Positions 35,109 to 43,526 of a DNA stretch of 64,000 nucleotides are shown one piece after another. The stretch is from Haloechinothrix halophila YIM 93223. Its GTDB lineage: Bacteria > Actinomycetota > Actinomycetes > Mycobacteriales > Pseudonocardiaceae. The notes below the pieces were generated by a model. That model made no database searches. It was given only the letters and a program-made list of their open reading frames with translations, and was not told the DNA's origin. The DNA lies in NCBI RefSeq assembly GCF_000504245.1, contig NZ_KI632509.1, forward strand, positions 4,615,502 through 4,679,501, written 5' to 3'. Position 1 is the stretch's first letter; each line of letters starts with the position of its first letter. A program made the position numbers and the translations under genes.

Positions 35109-36741
35109 CCCGGCCGCCGTGGCTGGCGAGCGGCACCGTCAGCGGTTCGCCCACTTGGGCGTCGGACTCGAACGTAACCGTGTAGTCGCGGTCGGCGATG
35201 TCCAGCACTGCGACCTGGTTGCGGAAGTCCGGCCCCGACAGCCGGTACCACCACAACGGGCGCGGTCCGACCCCGCGTCGGCGTGCCCACCAGCTCACCA
35301 ACCGGGTCACGGCCTTCGACCACGTCACGCGGAACGCGAGCTCGGCCACCAGCGGAATGGTGTTGTGTACCGGAGAGCACGTCACCTGCCACACCTTCGG
35401 CCACTCGCGCTCGCCGAAGTGTGCCTCGGCGATGTAGCTGTGGTGGACATCGCCGGAGAGCACGCTGACCGTGGCAGGCGGTCGCGTGGTGCGTTCGCCA
35501 CTGCCGATGGCGTGCAGCAGTCTGGCCAGCCGGTCGAACGAGGTGCGAAACGCCGACCAGTGCTCCAGGTCGATCGCCTGCCGCACCCGTTCGGCCAACC
35601 AGCCTCGGATGCCACCCCGCGCGCACGCGCGCTCGTTCAGCGACTCCACCTCGTGCACGGCATGCGGCAGCAGCCACGGCAGCGACGAGCCGATCAGCAG
35701 GTGCTCATAGTCACCGCGCGTCGCGTCCTCGATCCAGTCGAACTCGGCGTCGGACACCATGAGCCGATTCGTGCCGAGGATGCGGCCGCACCGGGTGTCG
35801 ATGACGACCAGCCGCACCGATCCGATATCGCGGCGGTAGCTCCAGCGGGTGTACTTCACGCCGTCGACCTCGGCGTCGGCCTTGTCGGCGAAGTCGCGGA
35901 GGACGTCGTAGGCGTCGCCGGTCTCGCCCACGCGGCGGACCTCGGCCAGCAACTCGTGCTCAGCGAGTTCGGACGGCGTGAGGTTGCCGAGGTGCTGGTA
36001 CAGCCAGTACGCCATCAGGCAGCCGCGAATCCGCTCGCGCCACCAGGGCAGCCGCGCCATCGCGCGTCGCCATGCGGCCGAGGTGTTCCAGTCATCGATG
36101 ATGTCGTGGTCGTCGAAGATCATCGACGTCGACACCGTGGACATCAGCCAGCGAATCTCGGGATCGGACCAGGTCTCGGCGTAGAGCTGGGTGGCTTCCT
36201 CGAAGTCCGCGACGCCGATGCCCGGCGGCTTACCGGTGTCGCGGCGCCGGGAGATCCAACGCCGGATGTAGGGCGAGGTCTCGTCGGCGTATACCTGGTC
36301 GCCGAGAAGTAGCAGCACGTCTGGCCACTGCGAGTCCGATTGCTCGGCCATACGCTCGGCGTAGGCGTTGAGCGCGTCGCCGCCGACGTTGCGCCGCTGT
36401 CTGGGGGTCAGCGGCGAGGCGAACCGGCACGACCCGAACACCATCCGCAGCTGGGAGCCCTGATCGACGGCGTAGGTGCGGATGCGGCTCGCCGGAAACG
36501 GTGAGTCTGGCAACGGCCACACGGTGTGGCCGTCGAGGCTCACCGTGTACGGCCGCGACTCGCCCGGAGTGAGGCCGGTGATGATGACGAGGCCGTAGTG
36601 ATGCCCGCCGACCTGGAACGTCCGCGACGTGCTGCCGAGGATCTCGACGACACATGAGCGGTCGGTCTCGACCCAGACCGTCGCCGACGTCTCGTCGACG
36701 TGCCGCAGCACCGGCCCCAGGATCAAACGTGGTTCGGTCAT
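35095..36741 (-). CDS. PhoD-like metallophosphatase/phosphodiesterase
   Basis: A 548-residue protein of the alkaline phosphatase D family. Metal-site segments are FGSCRF, LLLLGDQVYADE, SMIFDDHDIIDDW, VVIDTRCGR and SVLSGDVHHSY, in the family order. The first 100 residues form the Fn3-like N-terminal domain (SATVWVETDRSCVVEI). Unlike secreted PhoD, no twin-Arg signal is visible, so it is probably cytoplasmic or membrane-peripheral, like several actinobacterial paralogues. It is convergent with the MDMPI-like gene. Confidence 0.88.
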   Translation of the reverse strand: MTEPRLILGPVLRHVDETSATVWVETDRSCVVEILGSTSRTFQVGGHHYGLVIITGLTPGESRPYTVSLDGHTVWPLPDSPFPASRIRTYAVDQGSQLRMVFGSCRFASPLTPRQRRNVGGDALNAYAERMAEQSDSQWPDVLLLLGDQVYADETSPYIRRWISRRRDTGKPPGIGVADFEEATQLYAETWSDPEIRWLMSTVSTSMIFDDHDIIDDWNTSAAWRRAMARLPWWRERIRGCLMAYWLYQHLGNLTPSELAEHELLAEVRRVGETGDAYDVLRDFADKADAEVDGVKYTRWSYRRDIGSVRLVVIDTRCGRILGTNRLMVSDAEFDWIEDATRGDYEHLLIGSSLPWLLPHAVHEVESLNERACARGGIRGWLAERVRQAIDLEHWSAFRTSFDRLARLLHAIGSGERTTRPPATVSVLSGDVHHSYIAEAHFGEREWPKVWQVTCSPVHNTIPLVAELAFRVTWSKAVTRLVSWWARRRGVGPRPLWWYRLSGPDFRNQVAVLDIADRDYTVTFESDAQVGEPLTVPLASHGGRVTRG

Positions 36742-36859
36742 CAGCCGTCCGCTTCAGAGGTTCGACATCCGCTCGCCGGTCACGAGCCCGTCAGTCCTCA
36801 GCCAGCCTGCTCGATCGGCCACCGCCGCCGCAAGTTCACCGGGCGGTGCAGCGGACCGG

Positions 36860-38104
36860 TCACGTGACCGTCGCCGGTGCGCCGAAGCGCTCCTCCCGCC
36901 AGACGCCGGACTCCAGCACATCCCGCAGCCGCACCACGGCGTCCCACACGTCGGCGTAGCGCAGGTACAGCGGAGTGAAGCCGAACCGCAGCATGTCAGG
37001 CGTGCGGAAGTCGCCGATCACGCCGCGTTCGATCAGTGCCCGGATGATCCGGTAGCCGTCCGGATGTCGCAGCGAGACCTGGCTGCCGCGTTCCTCTGGG
37101 TCGAGCGGCGAGGCGATCTCAAGTCCGTGACCCGCGCACTCCGCTTCGACCAGAGTGACGAACAAGCTCGTCATCGCGACACTCTTGGCACGAACCCTGC
37201 CCATGTCCACCCGGCTCCAGATGTCCAAACTGGACTCCAGTGGCGCGTAGGACACCACCGGTGGCGTGCCGACGAGGAACCGAGATATCCCCGGCGCGGG
37301 CTGGTACTCCGCGCTGAACGCGAACGGGTCGGCGTGGCCGTGCCAGCCGGACAATGGCTGCCGCGCATCATGCTGATGGCGCCGCGCGGCGAAGGCGAAC
37401 GCGGGCGAGCCCGGCCCGCCATTGAGGTACTTGTACGTGCAGCCGACCGCGAAGTCGACGCCACAGTCGCCAAGCCGCACCGGCAGCGCGCCGACACTAT
37501 GGCAGACATCCCAGATCATCAGCGCCCCAGCGCGATGCACCTGGTCGGTCATCCGCGCCATATCGCGGAGTCGTCCAGTGCGGTAGTCGACGTGGCCGAG
37601 CACGACCACCGCCACGTCGTCGTCCAACACCTCGGCGAGGTCCTGGCCGTCGTAGAGCAGCTTACGTCGGTAGCCCTTCGCGGAGCTGGTGGCGCCCTCG
37701 ACGATGTAGAGGTCGGTGGGGAAGCCGCCCGCCTCGGTCACCACCGTCGAACGTCCTGGCCGAAGCCGTAACGCCGCGCTGAGCACCTTGAACAGGTTGA
37801 TCGACGTCGAGTCGCAGACCACGACCTCGTCCGGCTGCGCGCCGACCAGTGGAGCGATCCGCGCACCGAGTGTGCGGGGTTTGTCGAACCAGCCGGCGTC
37901 GTTCCAGCTGCGGACCAGGCCTTCGCCCCATTCGACGTCGACCAGCTCGCGGACCCGCTCGCTTGCGGCGCGCGGGAGCGGGCCAAGTGAGTTTCCGTCG
38001 AGGTAAATGACGCCGTCCGGCAGCGTGAACTCCTCGCGCATCCGCGCGAGCGGATCGTGCTTGTCCAGCTCAGCGCAGTCCGAACGGGTGGCGGGTGTGA
38101 CCAT
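36860..38104 (-). CDS. kynU: kynureninase
   Basis: PLP enzyme that cleaves kynurenine to anthranilate and alanine in tryptophan degradation. It has 414 residues. Recognisable segments are IYLDGNSLGPLPRAASERV near the N-terminus, CDSTSINLFKVLSAAL, IWDVCHSVGALPVRL (Asp of the PLP ring contact) and CTYKYLNGGPGSPAF containing the PLP-binding Lys. The ATG at 38104 has AAGGGG upstream; the frame is open to 38425. No tryptophan dioxygenase or formamidase is adjacent, so the rest of the pathway must lie elsewhere. Divergent from the MBL hydrolase gene. Confidence 0.94.
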   Translation of the reverse strand: MVTPATRSDCAELDKHDPLARMREEFTLPDGVIYLDGNSLGPLPRAASERVRELVDVEWGEGLVRSWNDAGWFDKPRTLGARIAPLVGAQPDEVVVCDSTSINLFKVLSAALRLRPGRSTVVTEAGGFPTDLYIVEGATSSAKGYRRKLLYDGQDLAEVLDDDVAVVVLGHVDYRTGRLRDMARMTDQVHRAGALMIWDVCHSVGALPVRLGDCGVDFAVGCTYKYLNGGPGSPAFAFAARRHQHDARQPLSGWHGHADPFAFSAEYQPAPGISRFLVGTPPVVSYAPLESSLDIWSRVDMGRVRAKSVAMTSLFVTLVEAECAGHGLEIASPLDPEERGSQVSLRHPDGYRIIRALIERGVIGDFRTPDMLRFGFTPLYLRYADVWDAVVRLRDVLESGVWREERFGAPATVT

Positions 38105-38197
38105 CCAATCGCCCCTTTCGTACCCGCACATCATGCCGTCACGCACAACCCCCGGCCCTCGCCGCCTACACGTGGGGAACGGATAGGCTCCCGCTCT

Positions 38198-38908
38198 ATG
38201 TCCGACCGACTCTATTTCCGCCAGTTGTTGTCCGGCCGTGACTTCGCTGTGGGTGATCCAGTCGCCACCCAGATGCTGAATTTCGCGTATCTGATCGGCG
38301 ACCGTGAGACACGGGAAGCCGTCATCGTCGATCCCGCCTACGCCGTCGGCGAACTGCTCGACGTGCTCGCCGCGGATGACATGCGGCTGGTCGGTGTGCT
38401 CGGCACACACCACCATCCCGATCACGTCGGCGGGAGCATGATGGGCTTCGAGCTGCCGGGGCTGGCCGAGCTACTGGCCCGCGAGCCGGTCCCCGTGCAC
38501 GTGAACCGCGAGGAACTCGACTGGGTGCAGCGCATCACCGGCGTCTCGGCCACCGACCTCACCGGGCACGACCACGACTCCAGGATCGAGGTCGGCGCCA
38601 TCACCATCCGCACGCTGCACACGCCGGGTCACACGCCGGGCAGCCAGTGCTTCCTCGTCGGCAACCGGCTCGTCGCGGGCGACACGCTGTTCCTCGACGG
38701 CTGCGGACGCACCGACTTTCCTGGTGGCGACGCCGAAGCGATGTATCACAGCCTGCACCAGCTCGCCGGGCTGCCGAACGACCCGGTGGTGTACCCGGGC
38801 CACCAGTACTCGAAGGATCCGTCCGCGCCGCTGTCGACCGTCCGGGAGAACAACGTCGTGTTCCGGCCCCGGTCGCTGCAGGAGTGGCAGCAGATGTTCG
38901 GCGCCTGA
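38198..38908 (+). CDS. MBL-fold hydrolase, glyoxalase II / persulfide dioxygenase-like
   Basis: A 236-residue zinc or iron MBL-fold enzyme with THHHPDHVGG, HTPGHTPGS, AGDTLFLDGCGRTDFPGGD and YPGHQYS. The CGRTDFPGG segment is typical of the persulfide dioxygenase/ETHE1-like and glyoxalase II-like branch acting on thiol adducts. In an actinobacterium the thiol would be mycothiol or a small persulfide; this is inference. The ATG at 38198 begins the conserved MSDRLYFRQLLSGRDF. It is divergent from kynU. Confidence 0.87.
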   Translation: MSDRLYFRQLLSGRDFAVGDPVATQMLNFAYLIGDRETREAVIVDPAYAVGELLDVLAADDMRLVGVLGTHHHPDHVGGSMMGFELPGLAELLAREPVPVHVNREELDWVQRITGVSATDLTGHDHDSRIEVGAITIRTLHTPGHTPGSQCFLVGNRLVAGDTLFLDGCGRTDFPGGDAEAMYHSLHQLAGLPNDPVVYPGHQYSKDPSAPLSTVRENNVVFRPRSLQEWQQMFGA

Positions 38909-38924
38909 GGGTCCCAGCCCGTAC

Positions 38925-38990
38925 GGCGTTGTGGATCTTGATGCGTTCTGGCGGTCCGGACCGCCGTCTTGCCTCAAGATCCACAACGCC
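38925..38990. repeat. 66-bp inverted repeat with inner palindrome
   Basis: Perfect 17-bp outer arms ggcgttgtggatcttga (38925-38941) and tcaagatccacaacgcc (38974-38990) enclose a 16-bp palindrome ggcggtccggaccgcc (38950-38965). It lies 17 bp past the MBL-hydrolase stop. It may terminate that gene, but the nested structure resembles a REP or miniature inverted-repeat element. Confidence 0.8.
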
Positions 38991-39178
38991 AGGCAGGCCG
39001 AACGCGGTAGTGAAGAAACCCCCGGCCACCACCCCAGCGTCACTCTCGCGGTAGTGCGACGGTCTTTTCCAGGGTGGCGCCACCGAAGCATGTAGCCGAG
39101 CCCGGTCATAACCGGCGCCGCCACTTCCCGAAGCGCTCCTCGACACGGTCGCCCCGTCGCGGACCTCACTAGCCGAAG

Positions 39179-39261
39179 TTGATCTACTCCCTGCGGGCTG
39201 TGATCGCAGGAAGACTGTTATGTCCGTTTCTATTCGTCACAGCCCGCAGGAAGCTGATCAA
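39179..39261. repeat. imperfect 25-bp inverted repeat
   Basis: ttgatctactccctgcggg... (39179-39203) and its reverse complement (39237-39261) match at 22 of 25 positions, with a perfect 13-bp inner end (ctgcgggctgtga / tcacagcccgcag). The spacer is 33 bp. It overlaps the 3' end of the small membrane gene fragment. Confidence 0.75.
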
Positions 39262-39381
39262 CACCGCGGCACGCGAGTGCGTGCCATGAGCCGCGAGTTC
39301 TCGCGCTCTCTCGATTTCGCCACCCGCGCCCACGATCCAACTAATTGCCAACGTGACAATACCGAGCGCGCATAGCAGCAT
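39184..39381 (-). pseudogene. possible truncated small membrane protein
   Basis: A 65-residue frame starting with a hydrophobic helix (MLLCALGIVTLAISWIVG), then ERARELAAHGTHSRAAVLISFLRAVTNRNG. The helix followed by an A-x-GT-x-x-R-A-x-VL pattern resembles actinobacterial DUF3592-like proteins, which normally continue with a beta-rich domain. Here the frame ends inside the inverted repeat at 39179-39261, so the C-terminal domain appears to be lost. No good ribosome binding site is visible. It could also be a chance frame. Confidence 0.35.
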
Positions 39382-40003
39382 CGCGATACCCGTGACTACC
39401 TACCTTCGTCGGTTCACGTTCCGTGGAATAACAATGACGCCCGCTGCGCCAATTCTCCCGGGAGAACGAGAACTCATTCACTGGCTGTCATTACTCGGTG
39501 CGATGTCCGGGTGAATCCAGCCAACAGGCATTACGAGGACCACTCATGTTCGTTGGTCACGGTCACCACAACCGAATATGGCAGCGCAACGACGCGGTCT
39601 AGCCGAAACCAGGGATTCCCGTCCCGATGATGACGACGCCGAGAGTGAACCGGAGGGGCCACGGCGGAGCAACAAGAACCCCAATTCGGACATCGTGCCT
39701 AGAACGCGATATTACGGAAGGAAGGTGCCTCCTGCGTTGAGCTGAACAACTCTCGCACCATTGAGCAACATTGCCGACACAATTAAAAAAGCAAAGCGAG
39801 TCATTCCCATCCGGGCTCGCCAGGATTTCTGCGCCAAATTTTCCACCGACCAATAAATGATGTTCCAACATTTGAGGGACAGGTCGTGACAAGGCCGTTG
39901 TTATCTGTATTACTTACCGATCAGTCCGACAACCAAGCGGGCTGAACACGCTGCCACATCGCCCACCGGCACGTGGCAACGAGAAACAACGGAAAGGAAC
40001 GTC
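39382..40003. other. AT-richer gene-free region upstream of the subtilase
   Basis: About 620 bp with clearly lower GC than the surroundings and no frame with normal codon use. An imperfect dyad around 39857-39873 (atgtt-cc-aacat) is present. It presumably contains the promoter of the secreted protease. The base composition suggests foreign or degenerate DNA. Confidence 0.5.
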
Positions 40004-41242
40004 ATGCGCATAACCCCACGCGCAGTCGCATTGAGTGCGGCGTTGCTGGTCATGCCAGGAACGGCGTACGCGGCGACGGGAACGTCAGCTTCGTCCGGCG
40101 ATGAAGGCGCCAAACGCTACATCGTCACCCTGGTCGAGGACGCGAAGCCGGGTGCCGTCGCCAAGCAACACTCGCAAAAGCACGACGCGCAGGTGCGGCA
40201 CGTGTACAAGCACGCGCTGAACGGCTATTCGGCACGCATCCCTGCCAGCCAGGTGGCGCGCATCCAGGCCGATGAGCGGGTGGACGCCGTCACGCCGGAC
40301 CGGAAGGTCAGCACGTACGCGCAGAGCACGCCGACCGGGATCGATCGCATCGACGCCGAGCAGTCGACCACGGCGAACATCGACGGCACCGACGACCGCG
40401 TCGACGTCGACGTCGCGGTGATCGACACCGGCATCGACCTCGACCACCCCGACCTCAACGTCTACACGAAGGGCGCGAAGAACTGCTCCACCGGCCGCAG
40501 CGCCGATGACGGCAACGGACACGGCTCCCACGTGGCGGGCACCATCGGTGCGATCGACGACAGCAATGGAGTCGTCGGCGCGGCACCTGGCGCACGTGTG
40601 TGGCCGGTGCGGGTGCTCAATCGCCGTGGCTCGGGCTCCTGGTCCGACGTCATCTGTGGCATCGACTACGTGACCGCGAACGCCGATCAGATCGAGGTCG
40701 CCAACATGAGCCTCGGCGGTAGCGGCAGCGATGACGGCAACTGCGGCTACACCAACGATGACGCGATGCACCAGGCCATCTGCAACTCCGTCGACGCGGG
40801 TGTCACCTATGCCGTCGCGGCGGGGAACAGCTACGAGGACGCGGCGAACTCGGTGCCCGCCGCTTACGACGAGGTCATCACGGTCAGCGCGCTGGCTGAC
40901 TTCGACGGCGTCTCGGGCGGTAACGGCAGCCCGACCTGCCGTGACGACGAGGACGACACCTTCGCCAACTTCTCCAACTACGGCGCTGACGTCGACCTCA
41001 TCGCACCCGGTGTGTGCATCGAGTCGACATGGAAGGACGGTGGTTACAACACCATCTCCGGCACGTCGATGGCCTCACCGCACGTCGCGGGCGGTGCCGC
41101 GCTCTACAAGGCCAACAACCCGAGCGCGTCGCCGAGCCAGGTGCAGTCCGCACTGGAGTCCGAGGGCACCACGGACTGGATCTGGCCGAGTGAGGACCCC
41201 GACGGCATTCAAGAGCCGCTGCTGAACGTCGGCAACCTCTAA
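40004..41242 (+). CDS. secreted subtilisin-like serine protease (S8)
   Basis: A 412-residue secreted endopeptidase. Residues 1-23 are a Sec signal peptide ending AYA. Residues about 38-105 form an inhibitor-I9 propeptide (RYIVTLVEDAKPGAVAKQH). The catalytic triad is Asp141 (AVIDTGIDLDHPDL), His173 (DGNGHGSHVAGT) and Ser355 (SGTSMASPHVAG), with oxyanion Asn275 (AAGNS). The mature part is rich in Asp and poor in Lys, which fits a salt-tolerant extracellular enzyme. Three or more Cys pairs are possible. AAAGGAA precedes the ATG. A strong hairpin follows the gene. Confidence 0.95.
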   Translation: MRITPRAVALSAALLVMPGTAYAATGTSASSGDEGAKRYIVTLVEDAKPGAVAKQHSQKHDAQVRHVYKHALNGYSARIPASQVARIQADERVDAVTPDRKVSTYAQSTPTGIDRIDAEQSTTANIDGTDDRVDVDVAVIDTGIDLDHPDLNVYTKGAKNCSTGRSADDGNGHGSHVAGTIGAIDDSNGVVGAAPGARVWPVRVLNRRGSGSWSDVICGIDYVTANADQIEVANMSLGGSGSDDGNCGYTNDDAMHQAICNSVDAGVTYAVAAGNSYEDAANSVPAAYDEVITVSALADFDGVSGGNGSPTCRDDEDDTFANFSNYGADVDLIAPGVCIESTWKDGGYNTISGTSMASPHVAGGAALYKANNPSASPSQVQSALESEGTTDWIWPSEDPDGIQEPLLNVGNL

Positions 41243-41269
41243 CCTTCGGACCGACCTCCTCCCCTACGG

Positions 41270-41303
41270 CCTGGGCCCGGACCGCACACGGTCCGGGCCC
41301 AGG
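41270..41303. terminator. hairpin terminator after the subtilase
   Basis: Perfect 15-bp arms cctgggcccggaccg and cggtccgggcccagg around a 4-base loop, 27 bp after the protease stop and before the convergent hemerythrin gene. Confidence 0.88.
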
Positions 41304-41356
41304 TCGTGCCGCGACCACCACCTGGCACGAGGCGCCAGCGTCAGGCACCCAGCGGG

Positions 41357-41926
41357 TCAGACCCTGCGGTCGTGCAGCGCGTCGCGCACCTTGTCGATGA
41401 TGCTGACGCCAGCGTCGAGGACGAGGTTGGCAGGCGGACGATCCGGCATACCAGGGTGAGGCCGGGTCGGCGCGGAGTCCTTCGCGACGATCACCTTCCC
41501 ACCCAGGTCGCGCAGCTCCGCCTCGGAGCACCGCGATCGCAGCGCCGGTAGCAGATCACGTTCCTCGTCTTCGAAGTGGTGGCGGACGTCGTCGATCAAC
41601 TGGCTCGCCACGTCGTCGAAACGCGGATCGGATGCGTCGAGCGGCTCCAGCTCCTTCATGAGTCGTTCCGCTCTCGTGTGCTCGGCGATCTCGTGGTCGA
41701 CGATCTCGTCGCCATCCTCGATCCGGTCCCGCGCGACGGGATAGACGAATTGCTCCTCGGCCACCGAGTGCCGCACTAAGTCCGCGATCACGTGGTCAAC
41801 GAGGTCCTTACGGTAGGCCAGCGAGTGGTTGTGCCGTTCGATCTCGCTGAACACCCGCTCGAGATCGCGATGATCCCGGATGATGGCGTGGATCAGGTCG
41901 TCAGCGAACTGCTGTGTGGTGCTCAT
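41357..41926 (-). CDS. hemerythrin-domain protein
   Basis: A 189-residue four-helix protein with a non-haem di-iron site. Candidate ligands are His19 (RDHRDLE), His53 and Glu57 (RHSVAEEQF), His78/His83 (DHEIAEHTRAE) and His117 with Glu121 (HHFEDEERDLLP). Such proteins bind oxygen or NO, or serve as redox/iron sensors. The C-terminal 50 residues (from APTRPHPGMPD) form an extra tail usual in actinobacterial members. The ATG at 41926 has GGGAGAA upstream. It is convergent with the protease gene. Confidence 0.9.
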   Translation of the reverse strand: MSTTQQFADDLIHAIIRDHRDLERVFSEIERHNHSLAYRKDLVDHVIADLVRHSVAEEQFVYPVARDRIEDGDEIVDHEIAEHTRAERLMKELEPLDASDPRFDDVASQLIDDVRHHFEDEERDLLPALRSRCSEAELRDLGGKVIVAKDSAPTRPHPGMPDRPPANLVLDAGVSIIDKVRDALHDRRV

Positions 41927-41988
41927 CAGTTCTCCCATGGTGGCTGCGGCTCACAGCAGACATACCCGGCTAGGCCGAGCGCGACACC

Positions 41989-42660
41989 TCACCGCAGGCT
42001 GGCGGAGGACCATACGGTGCCCGCGTCGCTGACCAGTTCAACCGCGACGACGTCGGCGGCACCGGGCACCCGCACGACCCAGGTCCACCCCTGTTCCGTA
42101 CGGATCTGCCAGCGTCCGGCGTCGACCCTGCTGCCGTCGGCTAGCACCAACTGGCAGGTGTAGCTCTTGCCCGCTGGCGCGCCGGACACTCCGACGACCA
42201 TGACCGGATCACCGTCGACGGTGCTGGCGGACACGGCGCCGACGGGGTCGCCCTCGCTGGTGCGCAGCAGCGCGGAATTGCTGGTGACGGCGATATCGGG
42301 TGCCGTGTCCGACGGGGACAACGCGGCGACACCGGCCACGCCGAGCGCGATCCCGATGACGACGGCCGCCGCGAGCCACAGCGCGCTGCCGCCGGGCAGC
42401 CACCGGCCGCGGCCCCGCGCCGCCGACTCGGTCGTGATGGCGCTGACCACGGTGCGATCGAGGCCAGGCGGCGGGTCGACACGCGGAGCCGCGGCCAGGG
42501 TCCGGTCAAGGGCGGCCTGAATCGAGTCGTAGCTACTCCGGCAGGCGGCGCAGTCGTTCAGATGCCGCAGCAGCTCGTCGCGACTCGGCGAGCCAGCGTC
42601 GTCAAGATCGTCGATAGCCAACTCAACGAGCAGGTCGTCGGAGGGATGCCGGTCAGTCAT
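41989..42660 (-). CDS. anti-sigma factor, RskA-like, zinc-associated domain
   Basis: A 223-residue membrane anti-sigma factor. The cytoplasmic N-terminus has the zinc motif H33-x3-C37-x2-C40 (RHLNDCAAC), which binds the sigma factor. A transmembrane helix lies at about 93-114 (ALWLAAAVVIGIALGVAGVAAL). The extracytoplasmic part (SGAPAGKSYTCQLVLADGSRV, WTWVVRVPGAADVVAVELV) is the RskA C-terminal domain. Regulated proteolysis would release the sigma factor. Its ATG overlaps the end of the sigma gene by 8 bp. Confidence 0.92.
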   Translation of the reverse strand: MTDRHPSDDLLVELAIDDLDDAGSPSRDELLRHLNDCAACRSSYDSIQAALDRTLAAAPRVDPPPGLDRTVVSAITTESAARGRGRWLPGGSALWLAAAVVIGIALGVAGVAALSPSDTAPDIAVTSNSALLRTSEGDPVGAVSASTVDGDPVMVVGVSGAPAGKSYTCQLVLADGSRVDAGRWQIRTEQGWTWVVRVPGAADVVAVELVSDAGTVWSSASLR

Positions 42661-43351
42661 CGCGCACCTGCTCCATTCCCGCACGCAGCCGCCGGAGCCC
42701 CGAACGGATGCGTGTCTTGGCCGTGCCGAGCGGGATCCCCTCATGCTCGCTCACCTCGGCCGCCGTGCAGCCAGCCACGACGGCGAGTACCACGGCCCGC
42801 GCCTGCTCCGGCGCCAATGCCCGCAACCGTTCCACCGCTCTGTCGCTCTCCACCCTGCGCAGCGCCGACTCCGCAGGGTCGGGACCTTGCACCGTGTCGT
42901 TGATGATCTGTTCCAGGACGTCACCGTCAGTCGGGGTTGCCCTGCGTGCCCTGACGACGTCGATGGCGGCATTGCGGGTAATCGTCAGCAGCCACGTCAG
43001 CACCGACCCCCGCCTGGTGTCGTAGCCCCCTGCCGCTCGCCACGCCCGCACGAACACCTCCTGTGCGACATCCTCGGCCACGGCGGTGTCCCTGGTGATC
43101 GACACCGCGAGTCCGAACACCGCACTCTGGAAGCGACGCACGAACGCCGTGACAGCAGCCTGGTCACCGACAGCGACACCCGCCACCAGTGCGGCATCGG
43201 ATGCCCTGTCCGCTCGGGAGATCAGCTGCACGTCAGGTGATACGTCCGCATCGGCGATGGGGATTGCGTCCGGATGCGATGCCACGACATCACCCGTGCG
43301 TACCGGAATCGACCGCGACCGGCTGAACCGCCACCATCCTCGTCGCACCAT
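42653..43351 (-). CDS. ECF sigma factor, SigK-like (ECF19)
   Basis: A 232-residue sigma factor. Region 2 is around residues 60-120 (SAVFGLAVSITRDTAVAEDVAQEVFVRAWR, read in parts) and region 4 around 170-220 (LAPEQARAVVLAVVAGCTAAEVSEHEGIPLGTAKTRI). It is paired with the overlapping RskA-like anti-sigma gene, the arrangement of mycobacterial SigK-RskA. The ATG at 43351 has AAAGGCG upstream and starts MVRRGWW; the frame continues upstream to 43711 with Arg/Cys-rich, shadow-like sequence. A later GTG, at VASHPDAI, is an alternative start. Confidence 0.88.
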   Translation of the reverse strand: MVRRGWWRFSRSRSIPVRTGDVVASHPDAIPIADADVSPDVQLISRADRASDAALVAGVAVGDQAAVTAFVRRFQSAVFGLAVSITRDTAVAEDVAQEVFVRAWRAAGGYDTRRGSVLTWLLTITRNAAIDVVRARRATPTDGDVLEQIINDTVQGPDPAESALRRVESDRAVERLRALAPEQARAVVLAVVAGCTAAEVSEHEGIPLGTAKTRIRSGLRRLRAGMEQVRDD

Positions 43352-43526
43352 TGTTCGCCTTTGCAGGACACGCCGAACCGGCGTCGCGAAGTTCGTGGAT
43401 CGATTATCACGGACATCACGCCCAACCGAAACGCTTACGCGGCCAGATCGGGAGCTTCGTCCGCCGGAAGGCCGAGCACCGCACGCGCGGATGCGGTGAG
43501 CACGGCGGGCACCCGCTCCCCCTAGA

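Noticed and set aside
34972-36312. 446-codon plus-strand frame opposite the PhoD-like gene
   Set aside because: Shadow frame; the minus strand carries all phosphatase motifs.
38601-39146. 181-codon minus-strand frame over the end of the MBL hydrolase and the nested palindrome
   Set aside because: It is antisense to the enzyme for half its length and runs through the inverted repeat.
39599-39892. 97-codon minus-strand frame in the AT-richer gap before the subtilase
   Set aside because: Codon use is unlike genes of this genome and no domain or ribosome binding site is visible.
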